NCBI RefSeq assembly: GCF_003669015.1
Contig: NZ_CP033069.1
Coordinates: forward strand, 2,738,501 to 2,802,500
Source of the DNA: Acidovorax sp. 1608163
GTDB taxonomy: Bacteria; Pseudomonadota; Gammaproteobacteria; Burkholderiales; Burkholderiaceae_C
DNA: 64,000 nt
Reading direction: 5' to 3'
The position numbers and the translations under genes are program-made. Below are positions 9,205-18,813 of the stretch, one piece after another (the stretch's first letter is position 1; every line of letters begins with the position of its first letter). A model generated the notes under the pieces. It did not search any database. It was given only the letters and a program-made list of their open reading frames with translations, and had not been told where the DNA came from.

Positions 9205-11012
9205 ATGAGCTATACAAAAGCCAACATCACCACGCGCAAGTTTGACGTAGTCATCGTCGGCGCAGGCGGCTCGGGCATGCGCGCCGCACTGGAACTGTCT
9301 CGCGCAGGCCTGAACGTGGCCTCGCTGTCCAAGGTCTTCCCCACCCGCTCGCACACCGTGGCAGCCCAAGGCGGCGTGTCCGCCTCGCTGGGCAACATGA
9401 GTGAAGACAACTGGCACTATCACTTCTACGACACCATCAAGGGTTCTGACTGGCTGGGCGACCAGGATGCCATCGAGTTCATGTGCCGCGAAGCCCCCAA
9501 GGTGGTGTACGAGCTGGAACACTTCGGCATGCCGTTCGACCGCAACCCCGACGGCACCATCTACCAGCGCCCCTTCGGCGGCCACACCGCCAACTACGGC
9601 GAAAAGCCTGTGCAACGCGCCTGCGCTGCAGCCGACCGCACTGGCCACGCCATGCTGCACACGCTGTACCAGCAAAACGTCAAGGCCAAGACCAACTTCT
9701 TCGTGGAATGGATGGCCCTGGACCTGATCCGCGACGAGTCCGGCGACGTGGTCGGCGTGACTGCCCTGGAAATGGAAACCGGCGACCTGCACATCCTGCA
9801 AGCCAAGACGGTGCTGCTGGCCACCGGCGGTGCGGGCCGCATCTTCGGCGCTTCCACCAACGCCTTCATCAACACCGGTGACGGCCTGGGTATGGCGGCA
9901 CGCGCAGGCATCGCCTTGCAAGACATGGAGTTCTGGCAGTTCCACCCCACCGGCGTGGCCGGTGCTGGCGTGCTGCTGACCGAAGGCTGCCGCGGCGAAG
10001 GCGCCATCTTGCTCAACAGCAACGGTGAACGCTTTATGGAGCGCTACGCCCCCACCCTGAAGGACTTGGCCCCCGCGACTTCGTGTCGCGCTGCATGGAC
10101 CAGGAAATCAAGGAAGGCCGTGGCTGTGGCCCCAACAAGGACTACATCCTGCTCAAGCTGGATCACCTGGGTGCAGAAACCATCCACAAGCGCCTGCCTT
10201 CAGTGTACGAAATCGGCGTCAACTTCGCCAACGTGGACATCACCAAGGAACCCATCCCCGTGGTTCCCACCATCCACTACCAGATGGGTGGCGTGCCCAC
10301 CAACATCCATGGCCAGGTCGTGGAACAAAAGGACGGCATCAACAACTCCGTGATCAACGGCCTGTACGCGGTGGGTGAATGCGCTTGCGTGAGCGTGCAC
10401 GGCGCCAACCGCCTGGGCACCAACTCGCTGCTGGATCTGCTGGTGTTTGGCAAGGCCGCAGGCCGCCACATCGTCGAGTTCAACAACAAGAACAAAGAGC
10501 ACAAGACCCTGCCAGCCAATGCGGCCGACCGCACGCTGCAGCGCCTGAACCAGCTCGAAGACTCCAAGGGCGGCACCTACTCGCAAGCCCTGGCAGGCGA
10601 CATCCGCGCCACGATGCAGCAGCACGCTGGCGTGTTCCGCACCCAGGCCAGCATGGACGAAGGCGTTCAAAAAATCGCCGAACTGCGTGCCCGCGTGTCC
10701 AGCGTCACGCTGCAAGACAAGTCCAAGGTGTTCAACACGGCCCGCATCGAAGCCCTCGAAGTGGACAACCTGATCGAAGTGGCCCAGGCCACCATGGTGT
10801 CTGCCGCAGCCCGCAAGGAATGCCGTGGCGCCCACACCGTGTACGACTATGAGCACCCTGCCGACCACGCAGAGTTCCCTCTGGGCCGTAACGACAAGGA
10901 GTGGATGAAGCACACCCTGTGGTACAGCGAAGGCAACCGTCTGGATTACAAGCCGGTCAACCTCAAGCCCCTGACAGTGGACAGCATTCCACCCAAGGTC
11001 CGGACGTTCTAA
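9205..11012 (+). CDS. sdhA: Succinate dehydrogenase flavoprotein subunit (reading frame broken by a one-base deletion)
   Basis: Catalytic subunit of complex II, oxidising succinate to fumarate with covalent FAD. FAD-binding [15 protein letters not shown] is at residues 14-28, the flavinylation histidine lies in [15 protein letters not shown], and the C-terminal half has [17 protein letters not shown] and the capping-domain region. The frame from 9205 is correct to about residue 291 (TLKDLA), then shifts at the C run 10070-10074. Continuing in the +1 frame gives DLAPRDFVSR and the rest of SdhA to 11012. Restoring one C gives 602 aa, the normal length. Both halves are fully conserved with no other damage. 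SdhB, SdhC, SdhD and SdhE are intact, so a sequencing error is the likeliest cause. Confidence 0.93.
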
Positions 11013-11037
11013 ACAGTAGCCCCACGAGAGCAGAATC

Positions 11038-11742
11038 ATGAAGCGCACATTCCAAATCTATCGCTACGATCCGGACAAGGACGCCAAGCCCTACATGCAG
11101 ACCATCGAGATCGAACTCGACGGCCACGAACGCATGCTGCTGGATGCCCTGGTCAAGCTCAAGGAGCAAGACCCCACGATGTCGTTCCGCCGCTCCTGCC
11201 GCGAAGGTGTTTGCGGCTCCGACGCCATGAACATCAACGGCAAGAACGGCTTGGCTTGCCTCACGAACATGAATACCCTCAAGGGCACGATTGTTCTGAA
11301 GCCCCTGCCCGGCCTGCCAGTGATCCGCGACCTGATCGTGGACATGACGCAGTTCTTCAAGCAGTACAACTCGATCAAGCCTTACTTGATCAATGACAGC
11401 CTGACGGCACCAGACCGCGAGCGCCTGCAAAGCCCTGAAGAGCGCGAAGAGCTCAATGGCCTGTACGAGTGCATTCTGTGTGCCAGCTGCTCCACCAGCT
11501 GCCCCAGCTTCTGGTGGAACCCCGACAAGTTCGTGGGCCCAGCAGGCCTGCTGCAAGCCTATCGCTTCATTGCCGACAGCCGTGACGAAGCCACGGGCCA
11601 GCGCCTGGACAACCTGGAAGACCCCTACCGTCTGTTCCGTTGCCACACCATCATGAATTGCGTGGACGTTTGCCCCAAGGGACTGAACCCTACCAAGGCG
11701 ATTGGCAAGATCAAGGAACTGATGGTGCGCCGCGCTGTCTGA
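11038..11742 (+). CDS. sdhB: Succinate dehydrogenase iron-sulfur subunit
   Basis: 234 aa, carrying electrons from the flavin to ubiquinone. The 2Fe-2S ligands lie in CREGVCGSDAMNINGKNG with a following Cys. The 4Fe-4S motif is CILCASCSTSCP, and the 3Fe-4S ligands are in RCHTIMNCVDVCPKGL. All cluster cysteines are present. It lies 25 bases after sdhA. Confidence 0.97.
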   Translation: MKRTFQIYRYDPDKDAKPYMQTIEIELDGHERMLLDALVKLKEQDPTMSFRRSCREGVCGSDAMNINGKNGLACLTNMNTLKGTIVLKPLPGLPVIRDLIVDMTQFFKQYNSIKPYLINDSLTAPDRERLQSPEEREELNGLYECILCASCSTSCPSFWWNPDKFVGPAGLLQAYRFIADSRDEATGQRLDNLEDPYRLFRCHTIMNCVDVCPKGLNPTKAIGKIKELMVRRAV

Positions 11743-11761
11743 TCTTTTCAGAGCACACACC

Positions 11762-12082
11762 ATGAGCGACACCGTCATCACTGCGCCCACCGCTGCCTCC
11801 GAGCGGCTGAGCGAACGCGAACTGAGCAAGCTGCACTGGCGCTGCCGGCGCGGTTTGCTGGAGAACGATCTGTTCATTCAGCAGTTCTTCAAACGCTTTG
11901 AGCCCGAGCTGACACAGCGGCACGCGCAAGGGCTGACGGCACTCATGGAGCTGGCAGACAACGATCTGCTGGACCTGGTGCTCTGCCGACGCGAACCAGA
12001 CGAGACACTGGCCAGCGCAGAAGTGAACGAAGTACTCAGCATGCTGCGCTCCAGCGGCGGCACCCCTGCCCTGCGGGCCTGA
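11762..12082 (+). CDS. sdhE: FAD assembly factor SdhE
   Basis: 106 aa. This small helical protein promotes covalent attachment of FAD to SdhA. The family RGxxE motif is present as RGLLE at residues 30-34 in WRCRRGLLENDLFI. It has a longer N-terminal tail than the E. coli protein (88 aa). It lies 19 bases after sdhB, in the usual Burkholderiales position before gltA. Confidence 0.93.
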   Translation: MSDTVITAPTAASERLSERELSKLHWRCRRGLLENDLFIQQFFKRFEPELTQRHAQGLTALMELADNDLLDLVLCRREPDETLASAEVNEVLSMLRSSGGTPALRA

Positions 12083-12138
12083 CAAACGCAGGGCGCCCCT
12101 AGACCGGATTGACATCGGCAAACCTAAGGAAAGTAACA

Positions 12139-13449
12139 ATGAAGCTAGCTGACAACAAAGCCACCCTGTCGTTCAGTAACGGCAGCCCCAGCGTGGACCT
12201 GCCGGTCTATCAGGGCAACATCGGTCCGGACGTCATCGACATCCGTAAGCTGTATGCGCAAACGGGCATGTTCACGTATGACCCGGGCTTCCTGTCCACA
12301 GCCGCCACGCAATCCGCCATCACGTACATCGACGGCGACAAGGGCGAACTGCTGTACCGCGGCTACCCCATTGAGCAGCTGGCCGTGAACTGCGACTTTC
12401 TGGAAACTTGCCACCTGCTGTTGTACGGAAACCTGCCCAACGAAGCCCAGAAGAAGGACTTCACCAGCCGCGTGACCAACCACACCATGGTCAACGAGCA
12501 AATGCAGTTTTTCCTGCGTGGCTTCCGCCGTGACGCGCACCCCATGGCTGTGTTGACCGGTCTGGTGGGCGGTCTGTCGGCCTTCTACCACGACAGCACC
12601 GACATCAACAACCCAGAGCACCGCGAAATCGCCGCGATCCGCCTGATCGCCAAGATGCCCACACTGGTGTCCATGGCGTACAAGTACAGCGTCGGCCAGC
12701 CTTACATCTACCCTCGCAACGACCTGAGCTACGCTGGCAACTTCATGCGCATGATGTTTGCCACGCCTTGCGAAGAGTACAAGGTCAACCCCGTGCTCGA
12801 ACGCGCACTGGACCGCATCTTCATCCTGCACGCTGACCACGAGCAAAACGCATCGACCTCCACCGTGCGCCTGTGCGGCTCGTCGGGCACCAACCCCTTC
12901 GCCGCCATCGCTGCGGGCGTGGCCTGCCTGTGGGGCCCTGCCCACGGTGGCGCCAACGAAGCCTGCCTGAACATGCTGGAAGACATCCAGCGCAACGGTG
13001 GCGTGGCCAAGGTCGGTGAGTTCATGGAGAAGGTCAAGGACAAGAACTCCGGCGTGAAGCTGATGGGTTTTGGCCACCGCGTCTACAAGAACTACGACCC
13101 CCGCGCCAAGCTGATGCAGGAAACCTGCAACGAAGTGCTGCAGGAACTGGGCCTGGAAAACGACCCCCTGTTCAAGCTGGCCAAGGAACTCGAAAAGATC
13201 GCCCTGGAAGACGATTACTTCGTCTCGCGCAAGCTGTACCCCAACGTGGACTTCTACTCGGGCATCGTGCAACGCGCCATTGGCATCCCCGTCTCGCTGT
13301 TCACCGCCATCTTCGCGCTGGCCCGCACCGTGGGTTGGATTGCCCAACTGAACGAAATGATCGGTGACCCCGAGTACAAGATCGGCCGCCCACGCCAGCT
13401 GTTCACCGGCTCCGAGCGCCGCGACGTGCAGCCTATCGGCAAGCGTTGA
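12139..13449 (+). CDS. gltA: Citrate synthase (type II, hexameric bacterial form)
   Basis: It condenses acetyl-CoA and oxaloacetate to citrate. 436 aa starting [12 protein letters not shown] at 12139, preceded by AAGGAAAG. The in-frame extension from 12109 is not supported. Active-site regions are [29 protein letters not shown] and [16 protein letters not shown]. It is the last gene of the plus-strand TCA arm, 56 bases after sdhE, closed by a strong terminator at 13491. Confidence 0.97.
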   Translation: MKLADNKATLSFSNGSPSVDLPVYQGNIGPDVIDIRKLYAQTGMFTYDPGFLSTAATQSAITYIDGDKGELLYRGYPIEQLAVNCDFLETCHLLLYGNLPNEAQKKDFTSRVTNHTMVNEQMQFFLRGFRRDAHPMAVLTGLVGGLSAFYHDSTDINNPEHREIAAIRLIAKMPTLVSMAYKYSVGQPYIYPRNDLSYAGNFMRMMFATPCEEYKVNPVLERALDRIFILHADHEQNASTSTVRLCGSSGTNPFAAIAAGVACLWGPAHGGANEACLNMLEDIQRNGGVAKVGEFMEKVKDKNSGVKLMGFGHRVYKNYDPRAKLMQETCNEVLQELGLENDPLFKLAKELEKIALEDDYFVSRKLYPNVDFYSGIVQRAIGIPVSLFTAIFALARTVGWIAQLNEMIGDPEYKIGRPRQLFTGSERRDVQPIGKR

Positions 13450-13490
13450 TCGGAACATCCCCTGCGCGGCCCCGCCCGCAGGCAGCACAC

Positions 13491-13522
13491 AAAGCCCACA
13501 GGCCCAGCCTGTGGGCTTTTTT
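13491..13522 (+). terminator. Rho-independent terminator after gltA
   Basis: A 13-bp perfect stem, AAAGCCCACAGGC (13491-13503) with GCCTGTGGGCTTT (13507-13519), a three-base loop and a continuing T run. Confidence 0.95.
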
Positions 13523-13586
13523 GCTTTGTGGACGGACAACGCATGCAACCTGCGCATAGCGCGCACCGGAGTCGCATGACAAGCAA

Positions 13587-13601
13587 TACTCCCCCCTAGT
13601 A
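13587..13601. promoter_or_regulatory. FrmR/CsoR-type operator candidate, distal copy
   Basis: TACT-CCCCCC-TAGTA, a short dyad around a C-rich core about 100 bases before frmR. CsoR/RcnR/FrmR-family repressors bind such C/G-tract dyads. The C run may be miscounted in this assembly. Confidence 0.6.
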
Positions 13602-13618
13602 GCCTATTTTTTAAACCC

Positions 13619-13643
13619 CTAGCGCTTACCAGCATTGCGCTAG
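13619..13643. repeat. Degenerate copy of the dispersed AGCGCT palindromic repeat
   Basis: CTAGCGC (13619-13625) and GCGCTAG (13637-13643) flank an 11-base loop. The arms match the core of better copies at 22784 and 46011. It lies between the two FrmR-like sites. Confidence 0.5.
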
Positions 13644-13650
13644 CGTTTTA

Positions 13651-13665
13651 TACTACCCTCCAGTA
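13651..13665. promoter_or_regulatory. FrmR/CsoR-type operator candidate, proximal copy
   Basis: TACTACCCTCCAGTA has TACT/AGTA arms around a C-rich centre, ending 33 bases before the frmR start. Two similarly built sites in one leader support autoregulation. Confidence 0.6.
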
Positions 13666-13698
13666 CAACGTCAGCAGGGCTTTACAGCCCCGCCCCAC

Positions 13699-13965
13699 AT
13701 GCCCCATTCCGCAGAAGACAAACAGCGCGCCATTACCCGCCTGCGCCGCATCAAAGGCCAGGCCGAAGCGCTGGAGCGTGCCGTGGAGGCGGGCAGCGAT
13801 TGCGCGCCCATCCTGCAGCAACTGGCCGCCATGCGCGGTGCGGTGCACGGCCTGATGGCCGACCTGCTCGACGGGCATGTGCGCGAGGTGCTGTCTGAAA
13901 AGCCCGCCCCCTCCCAACCAGCGGTGGACGAAACCCTCGCCCTGCTGCGTTCGTATTTGAAATGA
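13699..13965 (+). CDS. frmR: Formaldehyde-sensing repressor FrmR (CsoR/RcnR family)
   Basis: 88-aa all-helical DNA-binding repressor. Formaldehyde crosslinks the N-terminal Pro2 to Cys35 in characterised FrmR and releases DNA. Pro2, Cys35 and His60 are all present here (MPHSAED, GSDCAPILQQ, LDGHVRE), which separates it from the copper (CsoR) and nickel/cobalt (RcnR) branches. It heads frmR-frmA-fghA and is preceded by two C-rich dyads at 13587 and 13651 likely to be its operators. Confidence 0.92.
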   Translation: MPHSAEDKQRAITRLRRIKGQAEALERAVEAGSDCAPILQQLAAMRGAVHGLMADLLDGHVREVLSEKPAPSQPAVDETLALLRSYLK

Positions 13966-14036
13966 CCCCTGTGCATCGCCTCGGGTGCAGGGAGCCCCTC
14001 ACTCCGCGTCACTGCATTGACCCGCGCCAGGGGTGA

Positions 14037-15230
<1,194 letters not shown>

Positions 15231-15257
15231 CATCCACTATCAAAACAGAAGCGCCTT

Positions 15258-15316
15258 GCGCTTGTTTGGCGGCACTTGAGAAGCAAAACATCTCAAAACC
15301 CTCTTAAAACAAGCGC
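15258..15316. repeat. Copy of dispersed intergenic repeat (long-loop form)
   Basis: GCGCTTGTTT (15258-15267) and AAACAAGCGC (15307-15316) are perfect 10-bp inverted arms with a 39-base loop, preceded by CTATCAAAA as at 45998. The right end, AAGCGCGACCAGCTATCA at 15311-15328, recurs inside the phosphoethanolamine transferase gene at 20228. Confidence 0.6.
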
Positions 15317-15344
15317 GACCAGCTATCACTTTGTGAGCGCACTC

Positions 15345-16206
15345 ATGTCCACATCCATCGAACTGCTCAGCAGCCACGCCAGTTTTGGCGGAGAGCAGCG
15401 CTTTTACCAGCATGCGTCCAGCACCATCGGCCTGCCGATGAAGTTTGCGGTGTACCTGCCCCCCAGGCCAGCCAAGGCCCCGTGCCCGCCGTGCTGTACC
15501 TGGCCGGGCTGACCTGCACCGAAGAAACTTTCATCATCAAGGCCGGTGCCCAACGCCGCGCCGCAGAGCTGGGCCTGGCCTTGATCGCCCCGGACACCAG
15601 CCCGCGCGGGGCCAACGTGCCGGGCGAGGCCGACAGCTGGGACTTTGGCGTGGGCGCGGGCTTTTACCTGGACGCCACGGCCGCCCCCTGGGCCACCCAC
15701 TGGCGCATGGAGAGCTACCTGATGGACGAGCTGCTGCCCCTGTGCACAGCGGCCTTGCCCATCGACGCCCAGCGCCTGGGCATCTTCGGCCACTCGATGG
15801 GGGGCACGGTGCGCTCACGCTGGCCTTGCGCCATCCGGGCCGCTTCCAGTCACTGTCCGCCTTCGCGCCCATCTGCGCGCCCACCCGCTGCCCCTGGGGC
15901 GAGAAGGCCTTCACAGGCTACCTGGGTGCAGACCGCACCAGCTGGGGCGAGCACGACGCCACTGTGCTGATGGAAAACCAGCCCATGGCGCCCTATGCCG
16001 GCGGCATCCTCATCGACCAGGGGCTGGCCGACAAGTTTCTGGCCGAGCAACTCCACCCCCACCTGTTTGAAGCCGCCTGCGCGCACATCGGCCAGCCGCT
16101 CACGCTGCGCCGCCACGCGGGCTACGACCACGGCTACTACTTCATCCAGACCTTCATGGACGACCACCTGCGGCACCACGCACGGCGTTTGGGCATTGCT
16201 GCCTGA
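15345..16206 (+). CDS. fghA: S-formylglutathione hydrolase (two one-base deletions)
   Basis: An alpha/beta hydrolase that splits S-formylglutathione to formate and glutathione, completing formaldehyde detoxification after FrmA. It starts [21 protein letters not shown] at 15345. The frame breaks in the C run ending the codons of VYLPP (about 15459-15464, six C, seven expected) and again in the G run of the nucleophile elbow GHSMGGHGA (about 15799-15804, six G, seven expected). Between and after these points the sequence matches the family: [22 protein letters not shown] (Ser nucleophile), and C-terminal His in AGYDHGYYF. Restoring both bases gives 287 aa, the usual length. Confidence 0.9.
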
Positions 16207-16234
16207 TCGACATCGCCGCAAGACCTTGGCATGA

Positions 16235-16266
16235 AAAAGGGCTGCCCCCTACAGGGCAGCCCTTTT
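16235..16266. terminator. Bidirectional terminator between fghA and phoX
   Basis: AAAAGGGCTGCCC (16235-16247) pairs with GGGCAGCCCTTTT (16254-16266), with a six-base loop and T/A runs on both sides. It serves the convergent fghA (plus) and phoX (minus). Confidence 0.9.
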
Positions 16267-16295
16267 TTCTTGCGCAATCAACCAGTGGCGCAGGC

Positions 16296-18224
16296 TCAGG
16301 TGCCGATCACACCGCCATCGGCCTTGCGCACCACCACCGTGGCAGAGCGTGGGCGGCCATTGGCCTTCTTCTCTGGCCAGTTCGACACGGCACGGGGATT
16401 CTTGGGGTCGCTGATCTCGTCGGCAGGCTCACCAGGATGCTGGATGTTGAGGAACATGGTGCGCCCATCCGGCGTGGCCGTAAGGCCCGTGATTTCGCAA
16501 CCCGAAGGGCCCACCAGAAACCGGCGTACCTCGCCGGTGTGCACATCGGCGGCCAGCATCATGTTGTTGCCGAAGTTCTTCAAGTCGCCCTTACCCATGG
16601 CCGAGGTGGACATGTCGCACTGGATCCAGAGCACGCCACGGCCGTCCACCCACAGGCCATCGGGGCACGAGAACATATCGCCCTTGATGTTGCCCTTGGC
16701 CTCTGCGCGCGCCAGCGATGGGTCGCCCGCCATGACGAAATGGTTCCAGCCAAAGGTCTGGCCGCTGAAGTCGCCATCTTCCTTCCAGCGGATGATGTTG
16801 CCTTGCGTGTTGTTGACGCGGGGGTTGGCGGCATCCACACCCGGCTGGTTGGCGGCGCCACGGTTGCTGTTGTTGGTCAGCGTGGTGTAGACCCAGCCCT
16901 GCTTGTCCACGGCAATCCACTCGGGGCGGTCCATCTTGGTGGCACCCAGCAGGTCGCTGGCCTGACGGGCCTTGATCAGCACCTCGCCCTGGTCGGCAAA
17001 GCCATTGGCGGCTGTCAGCGGGCCCTGGCCGTGGGTCAGCGCAATCCAGCGGCCCTTGCCATCGGCATTGAACTGGGCCACGTACAGCGTGCCGTGGTCC
17101 AGCAGCGTGGCATTGGCGGCAGCGCCACCGGGCTTGATGGCATCACGGCTCACAAACTTGTAGATGTACTCAAAGCGCGAGTCCTCGCCCATGTACACCA
17201 CCGCGCGGTTGTCGCGCGTGACGGCCACGGTGGCGCCTTCGTGCGCGGCCCGGCCCATGGCGGTGCGCTTGATGGGGGTGGAGCTGGGGTTGTTGGGGTC
17301 GATCTCCACAATCCAGCCAAAGCGGTTGGGTTCGTTGGGGTTCTTGGTGGCGTCAAAGCGCGCATCGAACTCGTGCCAACGGTAGCCCGCGCCGCCCTTC
17401 TTCAGGCCCCAGCGCTTTTCGTGGGCGCTCAGCGTGTCGCCACCGCTGAAGTAGTTGATGAAGTTCTCTTCCGACGTCAGGTAAGTGCCCCAAGGCGTGA
17501 TGCCGCTGGCGCAGTTGTTGAAGGTACCCAGCACCTTGGTGCCTTGCGGGTCGGCAGCGGTCTTCAGCAGGGCATGGCCAGCGGCAGGGCCGCTGAGCTG
17601 CATGGGCGTGTTGGCCGTGATGCGGCGCGCCCAGGGCGATGGCTTGACCACTTCCCACTTGCCATTGGTTTCCTGCACCTCGCACACCGACACGCCATGG
17701 GCCGCCTGCGACTTGCGCACTTTCTCCAGGCTCCAGTTCGCCGTGCCGTCGGGGAACAGCAGGCCATGGTCCACATACTCGTGGTTCATCACCAGCAGCC
17801 CGGTCTTCGAGCCCTCTTGCGCAAAGTAGTGCATGCCATCGTGGTGCATGCCAAACTGGGTTTCCTGGTGTGCAGTGGTGTTGCTGCCGTCGTCCTTGAA
17901 GGCCGTCGTCTCGCCCGACATGCCCACTGGGTCGCCCCAGGGCGCAATCACCTGCACGGTGTAGCCCTCGGGCACCGTCACCGTGTCTGCGGTAGAAATG
18001 GCCACGCTCTTGAAGCCCAGGGCCGCGCCCGCTGCGCCGCCCGCCGTAGCGCAGCCTGCCAGCGCAGCAACACCACCGACGGCCCCCAAGGGTGCCAAAA
18101 AGCTGCCAGCCAAGGCCCCCAGGCCACCGCGCAACAAGGTACGCCGTGCGGGGTCGGACACGTCATGGATGCTGGGGTTGGAAGACGTGTTGCTGTCTTC
18201 CATCAGGGAAAAGTCTTTTGCCAT
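16296..18224 (-). CDS. phoX: PhoX-family (DUF839) exported alkaline phosphatase
   Basis: A Tat-exported phosphatase family that uses Fe/Ca to hydrolyse phosphate esters in the periplasm under phosphate starvation. 642 aa from the ATG at 18224 (MAKDFSLMEDSN). The twin-arginine signal RRTLLRGGLGALAGSFLAP is at about residues 27-45, followed by a Gly/Ala-rich segment. DUF839 beta-propeller signatures are visible: TSEENFINYF, GRAAHEGATVAVT, VYMGEDSRFEYIYKF, FSCPDGLWVDGRG and SGCEITGLTATPDGRTMFLN. An upstream in-frame ATG region to 18278 would place the start inside the promoter. A Pho box 70 bases upstream strongly supports PhoB control. The substrate is not determined. Confidence 0.9.
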   Translation of the reverse strand: MAKDFSLMEDSNTSSNPSIHDVSDPARRTLLRGGLGALAGSFLAPLGAVGGVAALAGCATAGGAAGAALGFKSVAISTADTVTVPEGYTVQVIAPWGDPVGMSGETTAFKDDGSNTTAHQETQFGMHHDGMHYFAQEGSKTGLLVMNHEYVDHGLLFPDGTANWSLEKVRKSQAAHGVSVCEVQETNGKWEVVKPSPWARRITANTPMQLSGPAAGHALLKTAADPQGTKVLGTFNNCASGITPWGTYLTSEENFINYFSGGDTLSAHEKRWGLKKGGAGYRWHEFDARFDATKNPNEPNRFGWIVEIDPNNPSSTPIKRTAMGRAAHEGATVAVTRDNRAVVYMGEDSRFEYIYKFVSRDAIKPGGAAANATLLDHGTLYVAQFNADGKGRWIALTHGQGPLTAANGFADQGEVLIKARQASDLLGATKMDRPEWIAVDKQGWVYTTLTNNSNRGAANQPGVDAANPRVNNTQGNIIRWKEDGDFSGQTFGWNHFVMAGDPSLARAEAKGNIKGDMFSCPDGLWVDGRGVLWIQCDMSTSAMGKGDLKNFGNNMMLAADVHTGEVRRFLVGPSGCEITGLTATPDGRTMFLNIQHPGEPADEISDPKNPRAVSNWPEKKANGRPRSATVVVRKADGGVIGT

Positions 18225-18276
18225 CGTGCTGTTCTCGGTTGTAACTGCGCTGCCAGGGATGGCAGAGCTGCGCCGC

Positions 18277-18311
18277 ATTTGTAGATTTTTCGTGTGACGG
18301 CACGGTGACAG
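18277..18311 (-). promoter_or_regulatory. Pho box and -10 element driving phoX
   Basis: On the minus strand CTGTCAC-CGTG-CCGTCAC (18311 to 18294) is two heptamers with a four-base spacer, the exact geometry of a PhoB box. The second heptamer replaces the -35 element. TACAAAT (18283 to 18277) follows ten bases later as -10. The phoX start is 52 bases further on. Confidence 0.85.
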
Positions 18312-18798
18312 CTCCCGGCACCAGCGCCATGGCGGCGCCCTCCACGCAGGTGCTCAGGCCTCAAAAAAGCGGACTTTGACGAGCACCCCAGCCAACGAAG
18401 CACCAGCACGGACTAAAAGGTCATCAGGCGAATGGCCTCAGCGCACGAATTCGGTGGCCCGAAGGCCCCCAAAAAGCCCAGTACTTGCGAGGGGGCACAG
18501 AAGCCCCCGTGCGCACTGTGGCGAAGCGGCGGATCACCCCAGATCGCCAAGGCCCAAGGTGCGGCGCTTCACGTAAAGCGTTCTTGCGTATGCGGGTATC
18601 CAGGCATGCCAAGAATCTTTACATTTTGATAAATTCAGACACAAAACAAGGGAACGGATCGACTCACCTGTTGGCGGCCGCGCCACGGCGAACCCACGGA
18701 AACACCTCCGACCAAGCTCCGCAAATGGATTTAGGGCCCATTCCCGCAGGCTTCCCCATCGCAGCCAAAGCAAGTCAAGCACCTTAATGTTGCTTTAA
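18312..18798. other. Intergenic region without recognised gene
   Basis: Between the divergent phoX and the phosphoethanolamine transferase. Short open frames exist but lack start signals and family features. Composition is mixed, with an AT-rich patch at about 18605-18650 (TTTACATTTTGATAAATTC) that could hold a promoter for the downstream gene. Nothing else is identified. Confidence 0.4.
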
Positions 18799-18813
18799 GT
18801 GACACGCAAAACA

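Noticed and set aside
10070..10074. Programmed frameshift or phase variation in sdhA
   Set aside because: The same one-base loss occurs in C/G runs of three unrelated genes, and phase variation is not expected in central metabolic enzymes. A sequencing cause is simpler.
12145..13635. Minus-strand open frame opposite gltA
   Set aside because: Shadow of citrate synthase and it runs through the gltA terminator.
16437..18284. Long plus-strand open frame opposite phoX
   Set aside because: Antisense shadow of the PhoX-family gene. No recognisable domain, and it would run across the Pho box promoter.
18376..18787. Several short open frames in the phoX-transferase gap
   Set aside because: No ribosome sites, no domain similarity, and they overlap each other on both strands.
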